Source: Halobacteriales archaeon YIM A00013
GTDB lineage: Archaea > Halobacteriota > Halobacteria > Halobacteriales > Haloarculaceae
Reading direction: 5' to 3'
Assembly (NCBI GenBank): GCA_025041195.1
Contig: JAKCFM010000001.1
Span: 620,001 to 684,000, forward strand
Length of the DNA stretch: 64,000 bases
Below the pieces are notes generated by a model. That model was not told the origin of the DNA, did no database searches, and saw only the letters and a program-made list of their open reading frames with translations. Positions 24,899-34,282 of this stretch are shown one piece after another. Within the stretch, counting starts at the first letter, position 1; the number at the start of each line of letters is the position of its first letter. Both the position numbers and the translations under genes were made by a program.

Positions 24899-26863
24899 TC
24901 ACCATTCTCGGGGACTGATTCCAGCAACGCCGTACGTATCCGGGTCGAATGTGTCAGCCGGTGTCGCGTCGATGGCGAGTCCAGCGTTCGAAAGCAGCGC
25001 TTGCGTCGCTTTCACGGCGGGTTTCGAGCGTCGGTCGGCGGTTGCATACACTTCAACGCGTTCAGTGCCGATCGGGACGAACGAAACGGCGAGCGATTCG
25101 GCGGTTGCTGCGAGCCCGACGCCGGCATCGGCCCGACCGGATTGCACCGCTCGTGCAGGACCTGCGAGCCCACGGGCACCAACGTCATCTGCACCAATCG
25201 TCTTGAGCAGTTCTGTGGGTGATTGCTCACGCTCAGAAGCGAGTCGTTCGATCTCCCGTTCCAGGGTCGTTCGTAGGCTCGAAGCGCTCGTTCGGGTGCA
25301 CAGTTGTACCTCCTGATCGACGAGCGATGCGAGTGAGGTGATGGCGTCTGGATTGTCTGGCGGAACGAACAGCCCCCAGTCGCGCTCCCAGCCGCCAATT
25401 CGGTCGGCAGCTGGACTGGACGGTGAATCATTGATAGGTTCAGACTGGCCAGCGAGTACTGCTATGTCAGGCACGCCGTTTCTGAGCCGGCGTCGGCCTT
25501 CGTTGCTACCGACAGAGAGATACCGCGGATGCTCAAGTCGGTCAAGCAGCCGTGACCATAGCGGGTCTGCTTCACCGACGCCGAACATCGACGGGGGCTC
25601 GACCGCCGGCGAGAACAGTTCAACTGTGACTTGCGCTCCTTCGTCAATTCGGTGCGTATCCGGTCGCATGCGAACGATACCGTCTGCCTCGACGAGACTC
25701 GTCGTAGCACCGCTGCCTTTATCGACGGGATAGACTAGCCACTCTGGTTCGGCAGTGCGCCCATCGCCCGTGGGTTCGGTTGCGACGAGCCCAACCGGCA
25801 ACAGTCTGAGCCGCCCTTCAGCATACTGTTGACGGCTCGCCATCGTTCCCGTCACGGTGACCGTCGGTGGCACTGGCTGTCGAGCCGCCTCGCGTATGGC
25901 CGGCGCAACGAACGTCGAGAAAATCGTGAGTGCAGACACAGGATAGCCAGGCAGCCCCACATATGCAGCATCGGAAAGCGTCCCGACGAGCATTGGCTTT
26001 CCAGGTTTCACGGCAACGCCGTGGAGCAACAGCTCGCCCGTCGATTCGATCACTCGATAGAGCACATCCAGCGCACCGGCACTCGTCGAGCCAGAGGAAA
26101 GCACGAGATCGCACTCTTCAGCGGCCCGCTCCAGGACTCGTCTGAGTGCATCCGGGTCGTCACCGGTGTGTGGATACCGGATGACGCTTCCACCGGCCGC
26201 TTCGACGCCGGCGCCAATCGAGAAGCTGTTGACATCATAGATCTGTCCCGCTTCGTCGGCAATAGTACCGCCTGGGCGGACGAGCTCGTCACCCGTAGAG
26301 ATAATTCCGACGCGCGGCGGTGCCTGGACGGTGAGCTCATCCATCCCGAGCGCCGCAAGAAGCCCAATTTCGCGTGCTGTGAGCCGCGTTCCCGCTCCGA
26401 GGCTCCGGGTGCCCGCCGCCACGTCGGTGCCGGCCGGCATGACGTGATCGCCGGGTGCAACCCCGTCGCGGATCGCAATGTGGTCTGCTCGTTCCTCGGT
26501 TCGTTCGACGAGCACTACGGCGTCGGCCCCATCGGGCATGACGGCACCCGTCGCAATCGCAACACAGCTCCCATCGGTGACACGACAGTCTGGTTTGGTG
26601 CCGGCATGAACGGTTCCCACCTGTTCGAGCTTCGCCGGCTCGGCTTCGCTGGCACCAAACGTATCGTGGGCTGACACTGCGTAGCCATCAACTGCGGCCC
26701 GATCGAAGCCGGGAACATCGATTGGCGCTGCAAGCCGTTCGGCGAGTACTCGACCACGAGCCTCCTCAAGGGCAACCGTTTCAACACCAGGCGAGAGGTT
26801 CAGCGACGCGATCGTCTCGTGTACCGTTTCTGGGTCAGCCAGTGTACGAAACTCCTTTCTCAT
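24899..26863 (-). CDS. moeA: MoeA with C-terminal substrate-binding (PBP-like) domain
   Basis: 654 residues. Residues 1-405 are a full MoeA: 'EEARGRVLAERL', 'PGFDRAAVDGYAV', 'SSGSTSAGALDVLY', 'KPGKPMLVG', 'GLPGYPVSAL'. The C-terminal 200 residues match the ModA/LysR-like binding domain often fused to archaeal MoeA. MoeA inserts molybdate (or tungstate) into adenylylated molybdopterin. The fused domain may sense or deliver the oxyanion, by inference. The gene starts 4 nt inside the end of the upstream MoeA paralogue (ATGA), so the two are co-translated. Confidence 0.92.
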   Translation of the reverse strand: MRKEFRTLADPETVHETIASLNLSPGVETVALEEARGRVLAERLAAPIDVPGFDRAAVDGYAVSAHDTFGASEAEPAKLEQVGTVHAGTKPDCRVTDGSCVAIATGAVMPDGADAVVLVERTEERADHIAIRDGVAPGDHVMPAGTDVAAGTRSLGAGTRLTAREIGLLAALGMDELTVQAPPRVGIISTGDELVRPGGTIADEAGQIYDVNSFSIGAGVEAAGGSVIRYPHTGDDPDALRRVLERAAEECDLVLSSGSTSAGALDVLYRVIESTGELLLHGVAVKPGKPMLVGTLSDAAYVGLPGYPVSALTIFSTFVAPAIREAARQPVPPTVTVTGTMASRQQYAEGRLRLLPVGLVATEPTGDGRTAEPEWLVYPVDKGSGATTSLVEADGIVRMRPDTHRIDEGAQVTVELFSPAVEPPSMFGVGEADPLWSRLLDRLEHPRYLSVGSNEGRRRLRNGVPDIAVLAGQSEPINDSPSSPAADRIGGWERDWGLFVPPDNPDAITSLASLVDQEVQLCTRTSASSLRTTLEREIERLASEREQSPTELLKTIGADDVGARGLAGPARAVQSGRADAGVGLAATAESLAVSFVPIGTERVEVYATADRRSKPAVKATQALLSNAGLAIDATPADTFDPDTYGVAGISPREW

Positions 26864-28068
26864 CGGTGTGGCTCCCAGTTTTCAACCGTGACCATGGCAT
26901 CGCGTGGAATCCCTTCAGAGGCGCTATCGATGACGACCCAGCCATCAGCCAGTGCAACGCTGGAGAGCACTCCCGCCCCGCGTGTCCGAGTTGGCGTTGC
27001 CGTCGGCGGATCGGTCGTTTGATCGAGCGTAACGCGGGCAAACGTCTGCACGCCGGGCTCGCTCGGTAGCTTCCGCGTCAGTGTGGCGTTCGTTGTTGGA
27101 AGGGGGGTGACAGGCAGATGACCGACCTGCTTGAGCAGCGGCCGAACACACTGGACGGCGGCGATCAAACACGCCACGGGATAGCCTGGCGCGACGACGA
27201 TCGGCGTCTCCTCAACCATACCCAGCCCGACCGGATGGCCTGGACTGATCGCCACACCATGAACGAGCAGTGAGCCGAGCTCCTCGACGACCGACGGCAA
27301 CAGATCCCTGTCGCCGACGGACGAGCCACCGGTTGTGACAATCACATCGTGGTCGAGGTCGTCTCGGATTTTCGCAGAGAGCTTCGCATGGTCGTCCGGA
27401 ACGGTTTCGTTGTACGTCGCCTCGCCACCCCACTGCTCGACGTACTGGGTGACCATCTGCCCGTTCGTTTCGATCGTCTGCCCGGGGTCAGGAGATGTCT
27501 GCACCAACTCCTCGCCCGTTGGAATGACGCTCACCGCTGGTCGCTCGTACACTGTCACCCGTGCCAGCCCCGCGGCCTTACACAACGCCAAATCTGATGG
27601 ACGGAGCTGGTGGCCAGTCTCGAACAGCGTCTGGTCGTCCGTAACGTCCTCACCAACCGGGGCGACGTTATCACCCCCGGCGACGCGCTCGAAGAGCTCC
27701 ACGCGATCACCCTGGCGCTCAGTTGCCTCGATTTTCACAACTGCCCCAGCTCCGTCAGGGAGCTCATCGCCGGTGTTTACGGGAACGGCCGTTCCGTTGC
27801 CCACCGAATCGCCGATCGTGAGCACAGCCGGGGCGCGGCCACTTGCCTCGAAGGTGTCTGCCGGCACCACCGCATAGCCATCCATCGCGACGCGTTCATA
27901 CGCTGGAATGGATTGCTGGGCCACAATCGGCTCGGCAAGCACGCGATCGGCGGCAGCCACGAGCGCAAGCTGTTCAGTGCGGTCAATCGGTGAGCACGCA
28001 CCAGCAAGCGTTTCGAGTGCTCCTGGGAGCGGGGTCACCGAATCGAACCCCGCGGTTGCATCGGTCAT
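26860..28068 (-). CDS. moeA: Molybdopterin molybdenumtransferase MoeA
   Basis: 402 residues, a stand-alone MoeA: 'IPAYERVAMDGYAV', 'TTGGSSVGDRDLL', 'SPGHPVGLG', 'APGYPVACL'. It makes molybdenum cofactor together with the longer paralogue downstream. Many archaea have two MoeA proteins, proposed to serve molybdenum and tungsten. The ATG at 28068 is preferred over a TTG at 28089. It is divergent from the thioredoxin gene. Confidence 0.92.
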   Translation of the reverse strand: MTDATAGFDSVTPLPGALETLAGACSPIDRTEQLALVAAADRVLAEPIVAQQSIPAYERVAMDGYAVVPADTFEASGRAPAVLTIGDSVGNGTAVPVNTGDELPDGAGAVVKIEATERQGDRVELFERVAGGDNVAPVGEDVTDDQTLFETGHQLRPSDLALCKAAGLARVTVYERPAVSVIPTGEELVQTSPDPGQTIETNGQMVTQYVEQWGGEATYNETVPDDHAKLSAKIRDDLDHDVIVTTGGSSVGDRDLLPSVVEELGSLLVHGVAISPGHPVGLGMVEETPIVVAPGYPVACLIAAVQCVRPLLKQVGHLPVTPLPTTNATLTRKLPSEPGVQTFARVTLDQTTDPPTATPTRTRGAGVLSSVALADGWVVIDSASEGIPRDAMVTVENWEPHR

Positions 28069-28206
28069 ACCGCTGGGTGCGATGGACAAGAAGATAATAA
28101 CTGTGGTGACACACCCACAACCAGCCGGTCACATCGAACGGTCAGAACAGTATTGGGCCAATCATACAAAACTATTATCCGCGGTGAATGCCTACTCACG
28201 AGCACG

Positions 28207-28626
28207 ATGACAGAAGGAGACGATTCCGAGCTGGACGCGGTGCGAGAACAACGGCGTGAAGAGCGCATCGACGAGCTCTCGGGAGATGGAGGCAGTGAGT
28301 CCGCAGAGACACCCGTACAGATTGACGGCACAGACGCGTTCGATGAGGCGATTGCTGCAAACGACGTTGTGCTGGTTGATTTCTACGCCGACTGGTGTGG
28401 TCCCTGCAAAATGGTCGCGCCGATCGTCGAAGAGCTCGCCGAAGAGACTGATGCTACAGTACTGAAAGTTGATGTCGATGCCAATCAGCAGCTTGCAGGT
28501 CGCTACAGCGTGCAGTCGATTCCGACGCTGTTGTTCTTTGCTGATGGCGAGCTCGCAGAGCGCCAGGTTGGAGCGGCGGACAAAGGAACGCTTTCGGGAA
28601 CGCTCGATCAGTTACTCGCGGCGTAA
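28207..28626 (+). CDS. Thioredoxin
   Basis: 139 residues. An acidic 45-residue N-terminal extension precedes a complete thioredoxin fold with the active site 'WCGPCKMVAP' and cis-Pro in 'SIPTLLFF'. It reduces protein disulfides in the cytoplasm. The extension is common in haloarchaeal thioredoxins. TATA-like CTATTATC near 28174 precedes the ATG at 28207; an in-frame extension to 28153 lies within the promoter. Confidence 0.92.
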   Translation: MTEGDDSELDAVREQRREERIDELSGDGGSESAETPVQIDGTDAFDEAIAANDVVLVDFYADWCGPCKMVAPIVEELAEETDATVLKVDVDANQQLAGRYSVQSIPTLLFFADGELAERQVGAADKGTLSGTLDQLLAA

Positions 28627-28669
28627 CTGCCGGACCAGCTGGCCGGACCCGACGCTGATTTTTCAGCTG

Positions 28670-28951
28670 TCATTCCCGTTCGAGATAGAGCGAGTAGACG
28701 ATAACGGCAAAGCCAGTGGCAACGAGACCGCTGTTGATGAGGACGCCGGCTTCAAGCGAGACAGAAACCAGCTGGTGGGCGATGCCTGCTAGCAGCGCAC
28801 CAAGTGTAACGACACCAAAGCCAATCGCGAGCAGCCGCATCGCAGCGTCGCCAGTCTGGCGGTATGCCTTGTACGCGATGTAGGTGATGGCGCTGCCAAG
28901 CAGCAGAATCACCGTTTTGAACGCGACAACACCCGTGTCGATCCAGCTCAC
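28670..28951 (-). CDS. Small membrane protein downstream of a winged-helix regulator (DUF7521-like)
   Basis: 93 residues with three hydrophobic helices and little else. It overlaps the upstream regulator gene by 4 nt (ATGA). Haloarchaea often pair a short three-helix protein of this kind (DUF7521 as I recall) with an ArsR-like regulator, suggesting a membrane sensor or partner. No catalytic residues are visible. Confidence 0.7.
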   Translation of the reverse strand: MSWIDTGVVAFKTVILLLGSAITYIAYKAYRQTGDAAMRLLAIGFGVVTLGALLAGIAHQLVSVSLEAGVLINSGLVATGFAVIVYSLYLERE

Positions 28952-29322
28952 AGCTGTTCACCCATCTTGGACCAGATGTCGGCAAGTCGCTCGTTTGCGG
29001 ATCTGGACGGCCGTTCGATCGACACCGCAAACGTATCGTCATCCGTCACCGAGATCTTCAGCTCGGTAAAATCCCGCTCGTATCTGGTCACTCGCCCGCC
29101 GCCGGGATTGATCGTGTCTTGTTCGTGTACCAACTCGGCAGTGCTCAGTCGCTCGAGTTTCCGATACACAGTCGATGCCGGGATATCACAGTCATCGGAG
29201 AGTTCGGTCGCTGTCATGGGTTCAGTCGTCGAACGGAGGATCGCTCGGCAATCGGCGTCGTCCAGCGCCTCGAGGATCGCTTCCAGGTCGGAATCCTCCA
29301 ATGACGCTGTCTCGCGCACCAT
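28948..29322 (-). CDS. ArsR-like winged-helix transcription regulator
   Basis: 124 residues. A winged helix spans about 15-85, with the recognition region 'DIPASTVYRKLERLSTAELV'. The pattern fits ArsR-like haloarchaeal regulators. It is divergent from cydAB (start 29516, 194 nt away) and may control it or itself, but no operator is evident. Coupled to the small membrane protein gene by a 4-nt overlap. Confidence 0.8.
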   Translation of the reverse strand: MVRETASLEDSDLEAILEALDDADCRAILRSTTEPMTATELSDDCDIPASTVYRKLERLSTAELVHEQDTINPGGGRVTRYERDFTELKISVTDDDTFAVSIERPSRSANERLADIWSKMGEQL

Positions 29323-29515
29323 ATCCGTTCGTCAGCGTGGGCCCCCTTAGCAGAACCGGTTGCCGTGTGTGCATCCCATCGGTGGCGGTTTCTCAGTGGG
29401 TGGGAATCCGCCGGTAGTTGATGGCCAGAACGTTCCAACTGCAAACCATGTTTCAGAGCGACGCCGCCAGCCTCGACTGTCGCAACCACGCAGTGCTGGG
29501 AGTGTGGTGGGTCTC

Positions 29516-30931
29516 ATGATCGATCCGACGATCGCAAGCCGGCTCCAGTTTGCACTCACCGTGATGGTTCACATCATTTTTCCGGTGATGAGTATGGGGC
29601 TGGCGCCGTTTTTGATCTGGTTTACGGTTCAGGAGGTTCGAACCGGCCGCCCGATCTACGAGCAGCTTCGTCGATTCTGGACGAAAATTTTTGCGCTGAG
29701 CTTCGTGATCGGGACGGTGACGGGACTCGTCCTTGAGTTCGAGTTCGCGACGAATTTTGCAACGTTCGCAACGGTGGCCGGTGAGCTGTTTGGTGGTCCA
29801 CTCGCGCTTGAAGGGATGATGGCGTTCATGCTCGAAGCAACGTTTCTTGGCGTCTTCATCTTCGGTCGCGATCGGGTGTCCGATCGCCTCTATGTCGTTT
29901 CGAGCGTCGCCGTCGGACTCGGGACCTGGCTCTCTGCGGTCTGGATTCTGATTGCCAACTCCTGGATGCAGACGCCACGAGGCTTCGAGCTCGTCACCAA
30001 AAACGGCCAGCGCGTGGTCACGCTCACCGATCCACTCGCCGCCTACCTCACGCCACGATTCGGATACATGTTCGTTCACATGCAGAATGCGGCGGTCGAA
30101 TCGGTGGCGCTGTTCATGGCCGGTGTGGCCGCCTACTACGTCTATCGCCACCACATTCGCGGCCAATCTGTTGACGCAATCGCGTTCTGGGAGACGACAC
30201 TGAAGATCGCGATCGTTGCGCTCGTGATTACGGCGCCGTTGCAGGTGCTTCATGGCGACGCCTATGCTCGTCACGTTGCACAGAGCCAGCCCCAGAAGTT
30301 CGCCGCAATGGAAGCCGTCTGGGAGACCGGCTCATACGTTCCGGAGTATATCGTTGCGTTTCCAACCACGCTGGATGGCGTCTTCGATCCACGCACCCGT
30401 GAGCTGTTCGGCATCGCGATCCCTGGATTTGCCTCCTGGCTCGTCAGCGGTGGGAATCCGGAAGCTACGATCAGGGGTCTCGAATCGTTTTCCACGCGCG
30501 CCCCACCGGTCGCGATCGTGTTCTGGTCGTTCCGGATTATGGTGGCGCTTGGCTTCTGGTTCATCCTGCTCGCGTTCTGGAGTGCGTTCCGCTGGCGTCG
30601 CGGCGAACTGTTCGAGGATGATCTCCTCCACCGGGCGCTGATGATTTCGGCACCGCTCGGGATTGTCGCCGTTGAGGTGGGGTGGATCGTCACCGAGGTG
30701 GGTCGCCAGCCGTGGGTCATCCAGGGGGTGTTGCAGACCGCTGATAGTGTCACCCCCGGGTTGGGTGGTCAGGAGGCCACACTCACATTGGTAGGGTTCG
30801 TAGGTGGCTACACGGCGTTGCTCCTCCTGTACGCCGCCGTTTGTCGCCGGATTATTCGCAGCGGGCCACCATCTCCAGACGAGCTCACAGCGACGGACAA
30901 CTCAGCCCAAGAGGTGCGCACCGATGGGTGA
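29516..30931 (+). CDS. cydA: Cytochrome bd-type quinol oxidase subunit I
   Basis: 471 residues, about nine membrane helices. The heme ligand His lies in 'TVMVHIIFPVMSMG' (residue 19), with further conserved 'YMFVHMQNAAVES' and 'GWIVTEVGRQPW'. The short periplasmic Q-loop resembles the cyanide-insensitive (CIO) type. It oxidises quinol and reduces oxygen with high affinity. The ATG at 29516 (MIDPTIASRLQF) matches the family start; the open frame from 29360 upstream is not coding. Overlaps cydB by 8 nt. Confidence 0.93.
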   Translation: MIDPTIASRLQFALTVMVHIIFPVMSMGLAPFLIWFTVQEVRTGRPIYEQLRRFWTKIFALSFVIGTVTGLVLEFEFATNFATFATVAGELFGGPLALEGMMAFMLEATFLGVFIFGRDRVSDRLYVVSSVAVGLGTWLSAVWILIANSWMQTPRGFELVTKNGQRVVTLTDPLAAYLTPRFGYMFVHMQNAAVESVALFMAGVAAYYVYRHHIRGQSVDAIAFWETTLKIAIVALVITAPLQVLHGDAYARHVAQSQPQKFAAMEAVWETGSYVPEYIVAFPTTLDGVFDPRTRELFGIAIPGFASWLVSGGNPEATIRGLESFSTRAPPVAIVFWSFRIMVALGFWFILLAFWSAFRWRRGELFEDDLLHRALMISAPLGIVAVEVGWIVTEVGRQPWVIQGVLQTADSVTPGLGGQEATLTLVGFVGGYTALLLLYAAVCRRIIRSGPPSPDELTATDNSAQEVRTDG

Positions 30932-31904
30932 GTTTGGTGGGCTCACATCGGAGTGGCTGTTTGGCCTTCCGCTACCGACGCTCTGGTTCGGACTGGTGTT
31001 GTTTGCGCTCGGCGCGTTCTTGTTGCTCGACGGCTTCGATTTCGGCATCGGCGTGCTGTTCGCTACTGGTTCGAAATCAGAGCGTGAGCGATTGCTTGCG
31101 GTGATCGGGCCGTTCTGGGATGGCAACGAGGTGTGGCTCGTCGTTTTCGGTGGGCTGTTGTTCGCCGCGTTTCCATCCGCGTACGCGTCGCTGTTCAGCA
31201 GATATTATCTGCTCACGTTCGGGATTCTCGCCGGCCTCGGGCTTCGTGGGCTCGCTCCGGAGCTGTACGAACAGCGAGACGATGTCCGCTGGCGACGACT
31301 GTGGGGTGGTGCGTTCGTCGTTGGGAGCACGCTCACCCCGTTTTTGTTCGGACTGTTGCTCGTGAACTGGGTCACTGGCGCGACGGCAACCCTCACGCTT
31401 CACGGCGTGTTCGGTGGGCTTGCGCTGCTCGCGTTCTGTGTCCTCGACGGCGTCGCGTTTTGTCAGCTAAAAACGCCGGGACCCCTCGCCGTGCGGATGC
31501 GTGTCCATGGGCTTCGGGCTGGGATCGCGTATCTTGCGTTGCTTCTCGTTTCGCTGGCTGTGAGCGGTGTGGATCTTCAGTCGCTGGTGGTGCTCGGCTG
31601 CGTGTTCGCATCGGTGCTTCTGATCGGCACCTACAGCTGGGCGCTTCGTCGGGATCGGCCAGTGGGTGCGTTTGTGGCCGTCGGAGGCGTCGCGCTCGTT
31701 CTCCTCGTCCTGTTCGGTGGGCTCGCGTTTCCCTACATCGACCGCGGCGCGGGACTGACGATCCAGGACGCATTCATCAGCCCGCTGATGGCGAATCTCA
31801 TGACGATCGCCACCGCGTTCTTGCTACCACTGGTGCTCTCGTACTTTGTCGTCCTTTACAGTGCATTCAGTGGACCAATTGAGAGCGAGGAGTCGTATGG
31901 CTGA
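30924..31904 (+). CDS. cydB: Cytochrome bd-type quinol oxidase subunit II
   Basis: 326 residues, about eight hydrophobic helices. The signature 'LLDGFDFGIGVLF' and 'GPFWDGNEVWLVVFGG' identify CydB. It forms the heterodimer with CydA. The ATG at 30924 overlaps the cydA stop by 8 nt, supporting one transcript. No CydX-like small subunit or cydCD pair is seen nearby. Confidence 0.93.
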   Translation: MGEFGGLTSEWLFGLPLPTLWFGLVLFALGAFLLLDGFDFGIGVLFATGSKSERERLLAVIGPFWDGNEVWLVVFGGLLFAAFPSAYASLFSRYYLLTFGILAGLGLRGLAPELYEQRDDVRWRRLWGGAFVVGSTLTPFLFGLLLVNWVTGATATLTLHGVFGGLALLAFCVLDGVAFCQLKTPGPLAVRMRVHGLRAGIAYLALLLVSLAVSGVDLQSLVVLGCVFASVLLIGTYSWALRRDRPVGAFVAVGGVALVLLVLFGGLAFPYIDRGAGLTIQDAFISPLMANLMTIATAFLLPLVLSYFVVLYSAFSGPIESEESYG

Positions 31905-32100
31905 GCGAAGCGGCGAGTGAGAGATCGGCAGGGGTGAAAATGGGATCCTGGGGTGGTATTGGTGGTCGGTCAAGCACGCAATTGCATGAAGATTTATTCT
32001 GCCGCCGAACGGGAGTAATCAGCGGGGATACGTTTTACTTTCACTCTGCCTGGCGAACGCCTTTACCGGTATGGAGTGACGATACAGACGGCGATACTCC

Positions 32101-32505
32101 ATGATCGAACAACTCCGACTCACCACTCGATTCGTCGAAGACCAGGATGAAGCCCTTCGATTCTACACCGAGAAGCTCGGTCTCAAAAAGACAGCGGACG
32201 AGCAGTTCGGCCCGGAAAACCGCTGGCTCACTGTAGCACCCGAGCAGGACGATACCGTCGAAATCGTCCTCGAACATCCCGACTGGGCCGAGGACGAAGC
32301 CGAGATCGACCGTCGAACAGCACTGATCGGGGACCAGCCGGCGCTTGCCTTTACCGTCGACGATTGTCACGCAACGTACGAAACCCTGATCGATCGGGGC
32401 GTCGACTTCGTTACCGAACCGCAGGAACGACCCTACGGGATCGAAGCCGTTGCAGAAGATCTCTACGGGAACGGTGTTGTCCTCGTTGAACAACCAGCGG
32501 AGTGA
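32101..32505 (+). CDS. Glyoxalase/bleomycin-resistance (VOC) family protein
   Basis: 134 residues, a single VOC domain. It opens 'LRLTTRFVEDQDEALRFYTEKLG' in spirit (paired beta-alpha modules), with a late 'VVLVEQP' Glu. The first position has Leu/Thr rather than His, so the metal site may be altered. Function unknown; VOC members include lyases and resistance proteins. Confidence 0.82.
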   Translation: MIEQLRLTTRFVEDQDEALRFYTEKLGLKKTADEQFGPENRWLTVAPEQDDTVEIVLEHPDWAEDEAEIDRRTALIGDQPALAFTVDDCHATYETLIDRGVDFVTEPQERPYGIEAVAEDLYGNGVVLVEQPAE

Positions 32506-32638
32506 ACAGGTATCAACCTTGATTGACTGAAATATTTGAAAATTTACTGTTGGAGCCAGCAGGATTGGATGAGATTGCTATCGGCTACCCAGTCGGACTT
32601 CTCCCAATGGTTTTTATCAACCAGTTGGAATGGAAGGT

Positions 32639-33034
32639 ATGGCAGAATGGGGAAACCACCCCACAGAGATGTCCGACAGACAGCTCATCTATTGGATTGC
32701 GATTGGGCTCATCTCCCTGGTTGCACCTGTTATCCAGCTCTGGGAGGCTCAGTCGATTTCGTGGCTCGGAGTGTTGCTCGGCGCGTTTGTCAGTACGGTT
32801 GTGTTCAGCAAAGCTACTGCTTCCACCCGGCCGGGCCAGTATATCGATACTGGATGGAACCGAATCGGTATGCCAGGACGATTCGTTGCACTGTTCGTTT
32901 TTGCCGTGATTGTGTGGTGGAGCATCTTCCACTTTGAGCCGCCGCTCGTTCCGCTTTTCAGCTGCGTTCTGGGTAGCTTTCTTGGTCTCATTGGCGAGGT
33001 AGGATTCGTTCTCGCAAAACGTGTCGTAAATTGA
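32639..33034 (+). CDS. Small membrane protein of unknown function
   Basis: 131 residues (or 121 from the ATG at 32669). Hydrophobic segments lie at about 15-33, 40-55 and 80-125, with 'WWSIFHFEPPLVPLF' in the last. No family is recognised. It precedes a gene-poor, AT-richer stretch with an orphan cytoplasmic protein and an IS-like remnant. Confidence 0.55.
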   Translation: MAEWGNHPTEMSDRQLIYWIAIGLISLVAPVIQLWEAQSISWLGVLLGAFVSTVVFSKATASTRPGQYIDTGWNRIGMPGRFVALFVFAVIVWWSIFHFEPPLVPLFSCVLGSFLGLIGEVGFVLAKRVVN

Positions 33035-33190
33035 AGATCTATAGAAGACAGGGACGTCGATCAGGAATGGCGTCCTCACCGAAATAGTACACGGCTGACC
33101 CAGAGTCAATCATTGATGCGCTACTCATCGTGTTCCCCATTGTTAGCGAGATTCCAGCACAAAATCCACGACGCTAGTCGTGAGAGCACG

Positions 33191-33910
33191 TCACCAGTCC
33201 ACCGAAACAGTACCCATGAAGTGATTCAGTGTCGCTTCGAGTTCGTCACAATCCTCCTCGTCTTTTGGATTGATGTCGTCGAGTGTGTGCCAGGATGATG
33301 CTAGTTGGGGACTACTCTGTTGTACATGCATCACCAGCTCATCGTGCCAATTTTTGTAGACGATAACGTGATCTCCCAGTCGGGTCGAACTGACGAGTTC
33401 CTCCCAGTACCGCATGTCTGGCTCCAGTTTATGGGGTAGCCTGGTCGTCTCGAATTCGTTCACAACGTACGTTTCGGTCGTTGGATCGAACTTCGAACGT
33501 ACTGGATAGCGAGGCATTTGGGAGAATTGCTGCTGGATCGCTTCGTCATCTGTATATTTGAGATCAAAACCAGCGTCTTTCCACAGCTGTACCGAACCGG
33601 GGTAGTATTTTTCCAGGATTTTCACCCACTGCTCGTCGCGACCGACAGAGCGATAGCGCCCCATAAATCCGACCGCTTTTGATTCGAATATATCGAACGT
33701 TTCGTCGTTGTCATTCTCCAGGGAGTAGATTCGCTTTCCGACCTGATCCCAGTCTTTTGGATTCGTCTCCCCCGAAGAATCAGGGAGTCGCTTATAAGAG
33801 TCCGGGAATGTGATATCGTCTCCGTTCTCACCCAATCCGAGATGGGTGCCATCGTTTTCTCCCAATGTGTTTGCGCTTTCCCCTATTTCTCTATTATTAT
33901 CATCTTCCAT
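33191..33910 (-). CDS. Acidic soluble protein of unknown function
   Basis: 239 residues, strongly acidic, no membrane segment. The start is low-complexity ('MEDDNNREIGESANTLG'), then a mixed alpha/beta domain rich in Tyr and Trp ('YYPGSVQLWKDAGFDLKY', 'VYKNWHDELVMHV', final 'GTVSVDW'). No motif or family is recognised. Location beside an IS-like remnant in AT-richer DNA suggests an accessory gene. The ATG at 33910 follows an AT-rich leader. Confidence 0.5.
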   Translation of the reverse strand: MEDDNNREIGESANTLGENDGTHLGLGENGDDITFPDSYKRLPDSSGETNPKDWDQVGKRIYSLENDNDETFDIFESKAVGFMGRYRSVGRDEQWVKILEKYYPGSVQLWKDAGFDLKYTDDEAIQQQFSQMPRYPVRSKFDPTTETYVVNEFETTRLPHKLEPDMRYWEELVSSTRLGDHVIVYKNWHDELVMHVQQSSPQLASSWHTLDDINPKDEEDCDELEATLNHFMGTVSVDW

Positions 33911-33998
33911 TTCTCTTCTTCTCTCATTGCTTAGTACCTATCTATACTACGGATATTCATATTCCTAGTGTATCTGCGTTTGTGTGGTAGTTTCGAGG

Positions 33999-34282
33999 CT
34001 AAACCGTCTGAAGGGCGGTTAATGAGCGCTTTGCTCTGTAAGCACCAGAACTGCTCCGCAGTTCCGGGTAGCAGCCAGACGCTCTTCGTCTGGTGACACA
34101 GCCAGCGGTTCACCAATTCGACCGCAGTTGGGCGGCTTTTGCCTTACGAGAACAGATTGCTAACCACGAACCTTCATTTCTCAACTGCGATCGGGAATTC
34201 TCGCTCTTCGCCAGAACAACATTCTGGCTGATCAACAAGGACACAGAGTGTTCTTGCCACTTCAGGGTGGGGAGAATGTCAA
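33999..34282 (+). mobile_element. Decayed IS200/IS605-like element with many hairpins
   Basis: Closely spaced hairpins lie at 34002-34020 (AACCGTC/GGCGGTT), 34024-34036 (GAGC/GCTC), 34048-34064 (GAACTGC/GCAGTTC), 34075-34093 (CCAGACG/CGTCTGG) and 34211-34227 (CCAGAA/TTCTGG). The 3' edge CTTGCCACTTCAGGGTGGGG..ATGTCAA (34253-34282, last four TCAA) resembles right ends of haloarchaeal TnpB-type elements, which end in a CTTCAGGG hairpin and GATGTCAA. No transposase remains. It could instead be a structured non-coding RNA. Confidence 0.4.

Noticed and set aside
21883-28180. Shared AACTATTATCCG before the PaaK-like and thioredoxin genes
   Set aside because: Twelve bases match, but both are TATA regions with common sequence; not enough for a shared regulator.
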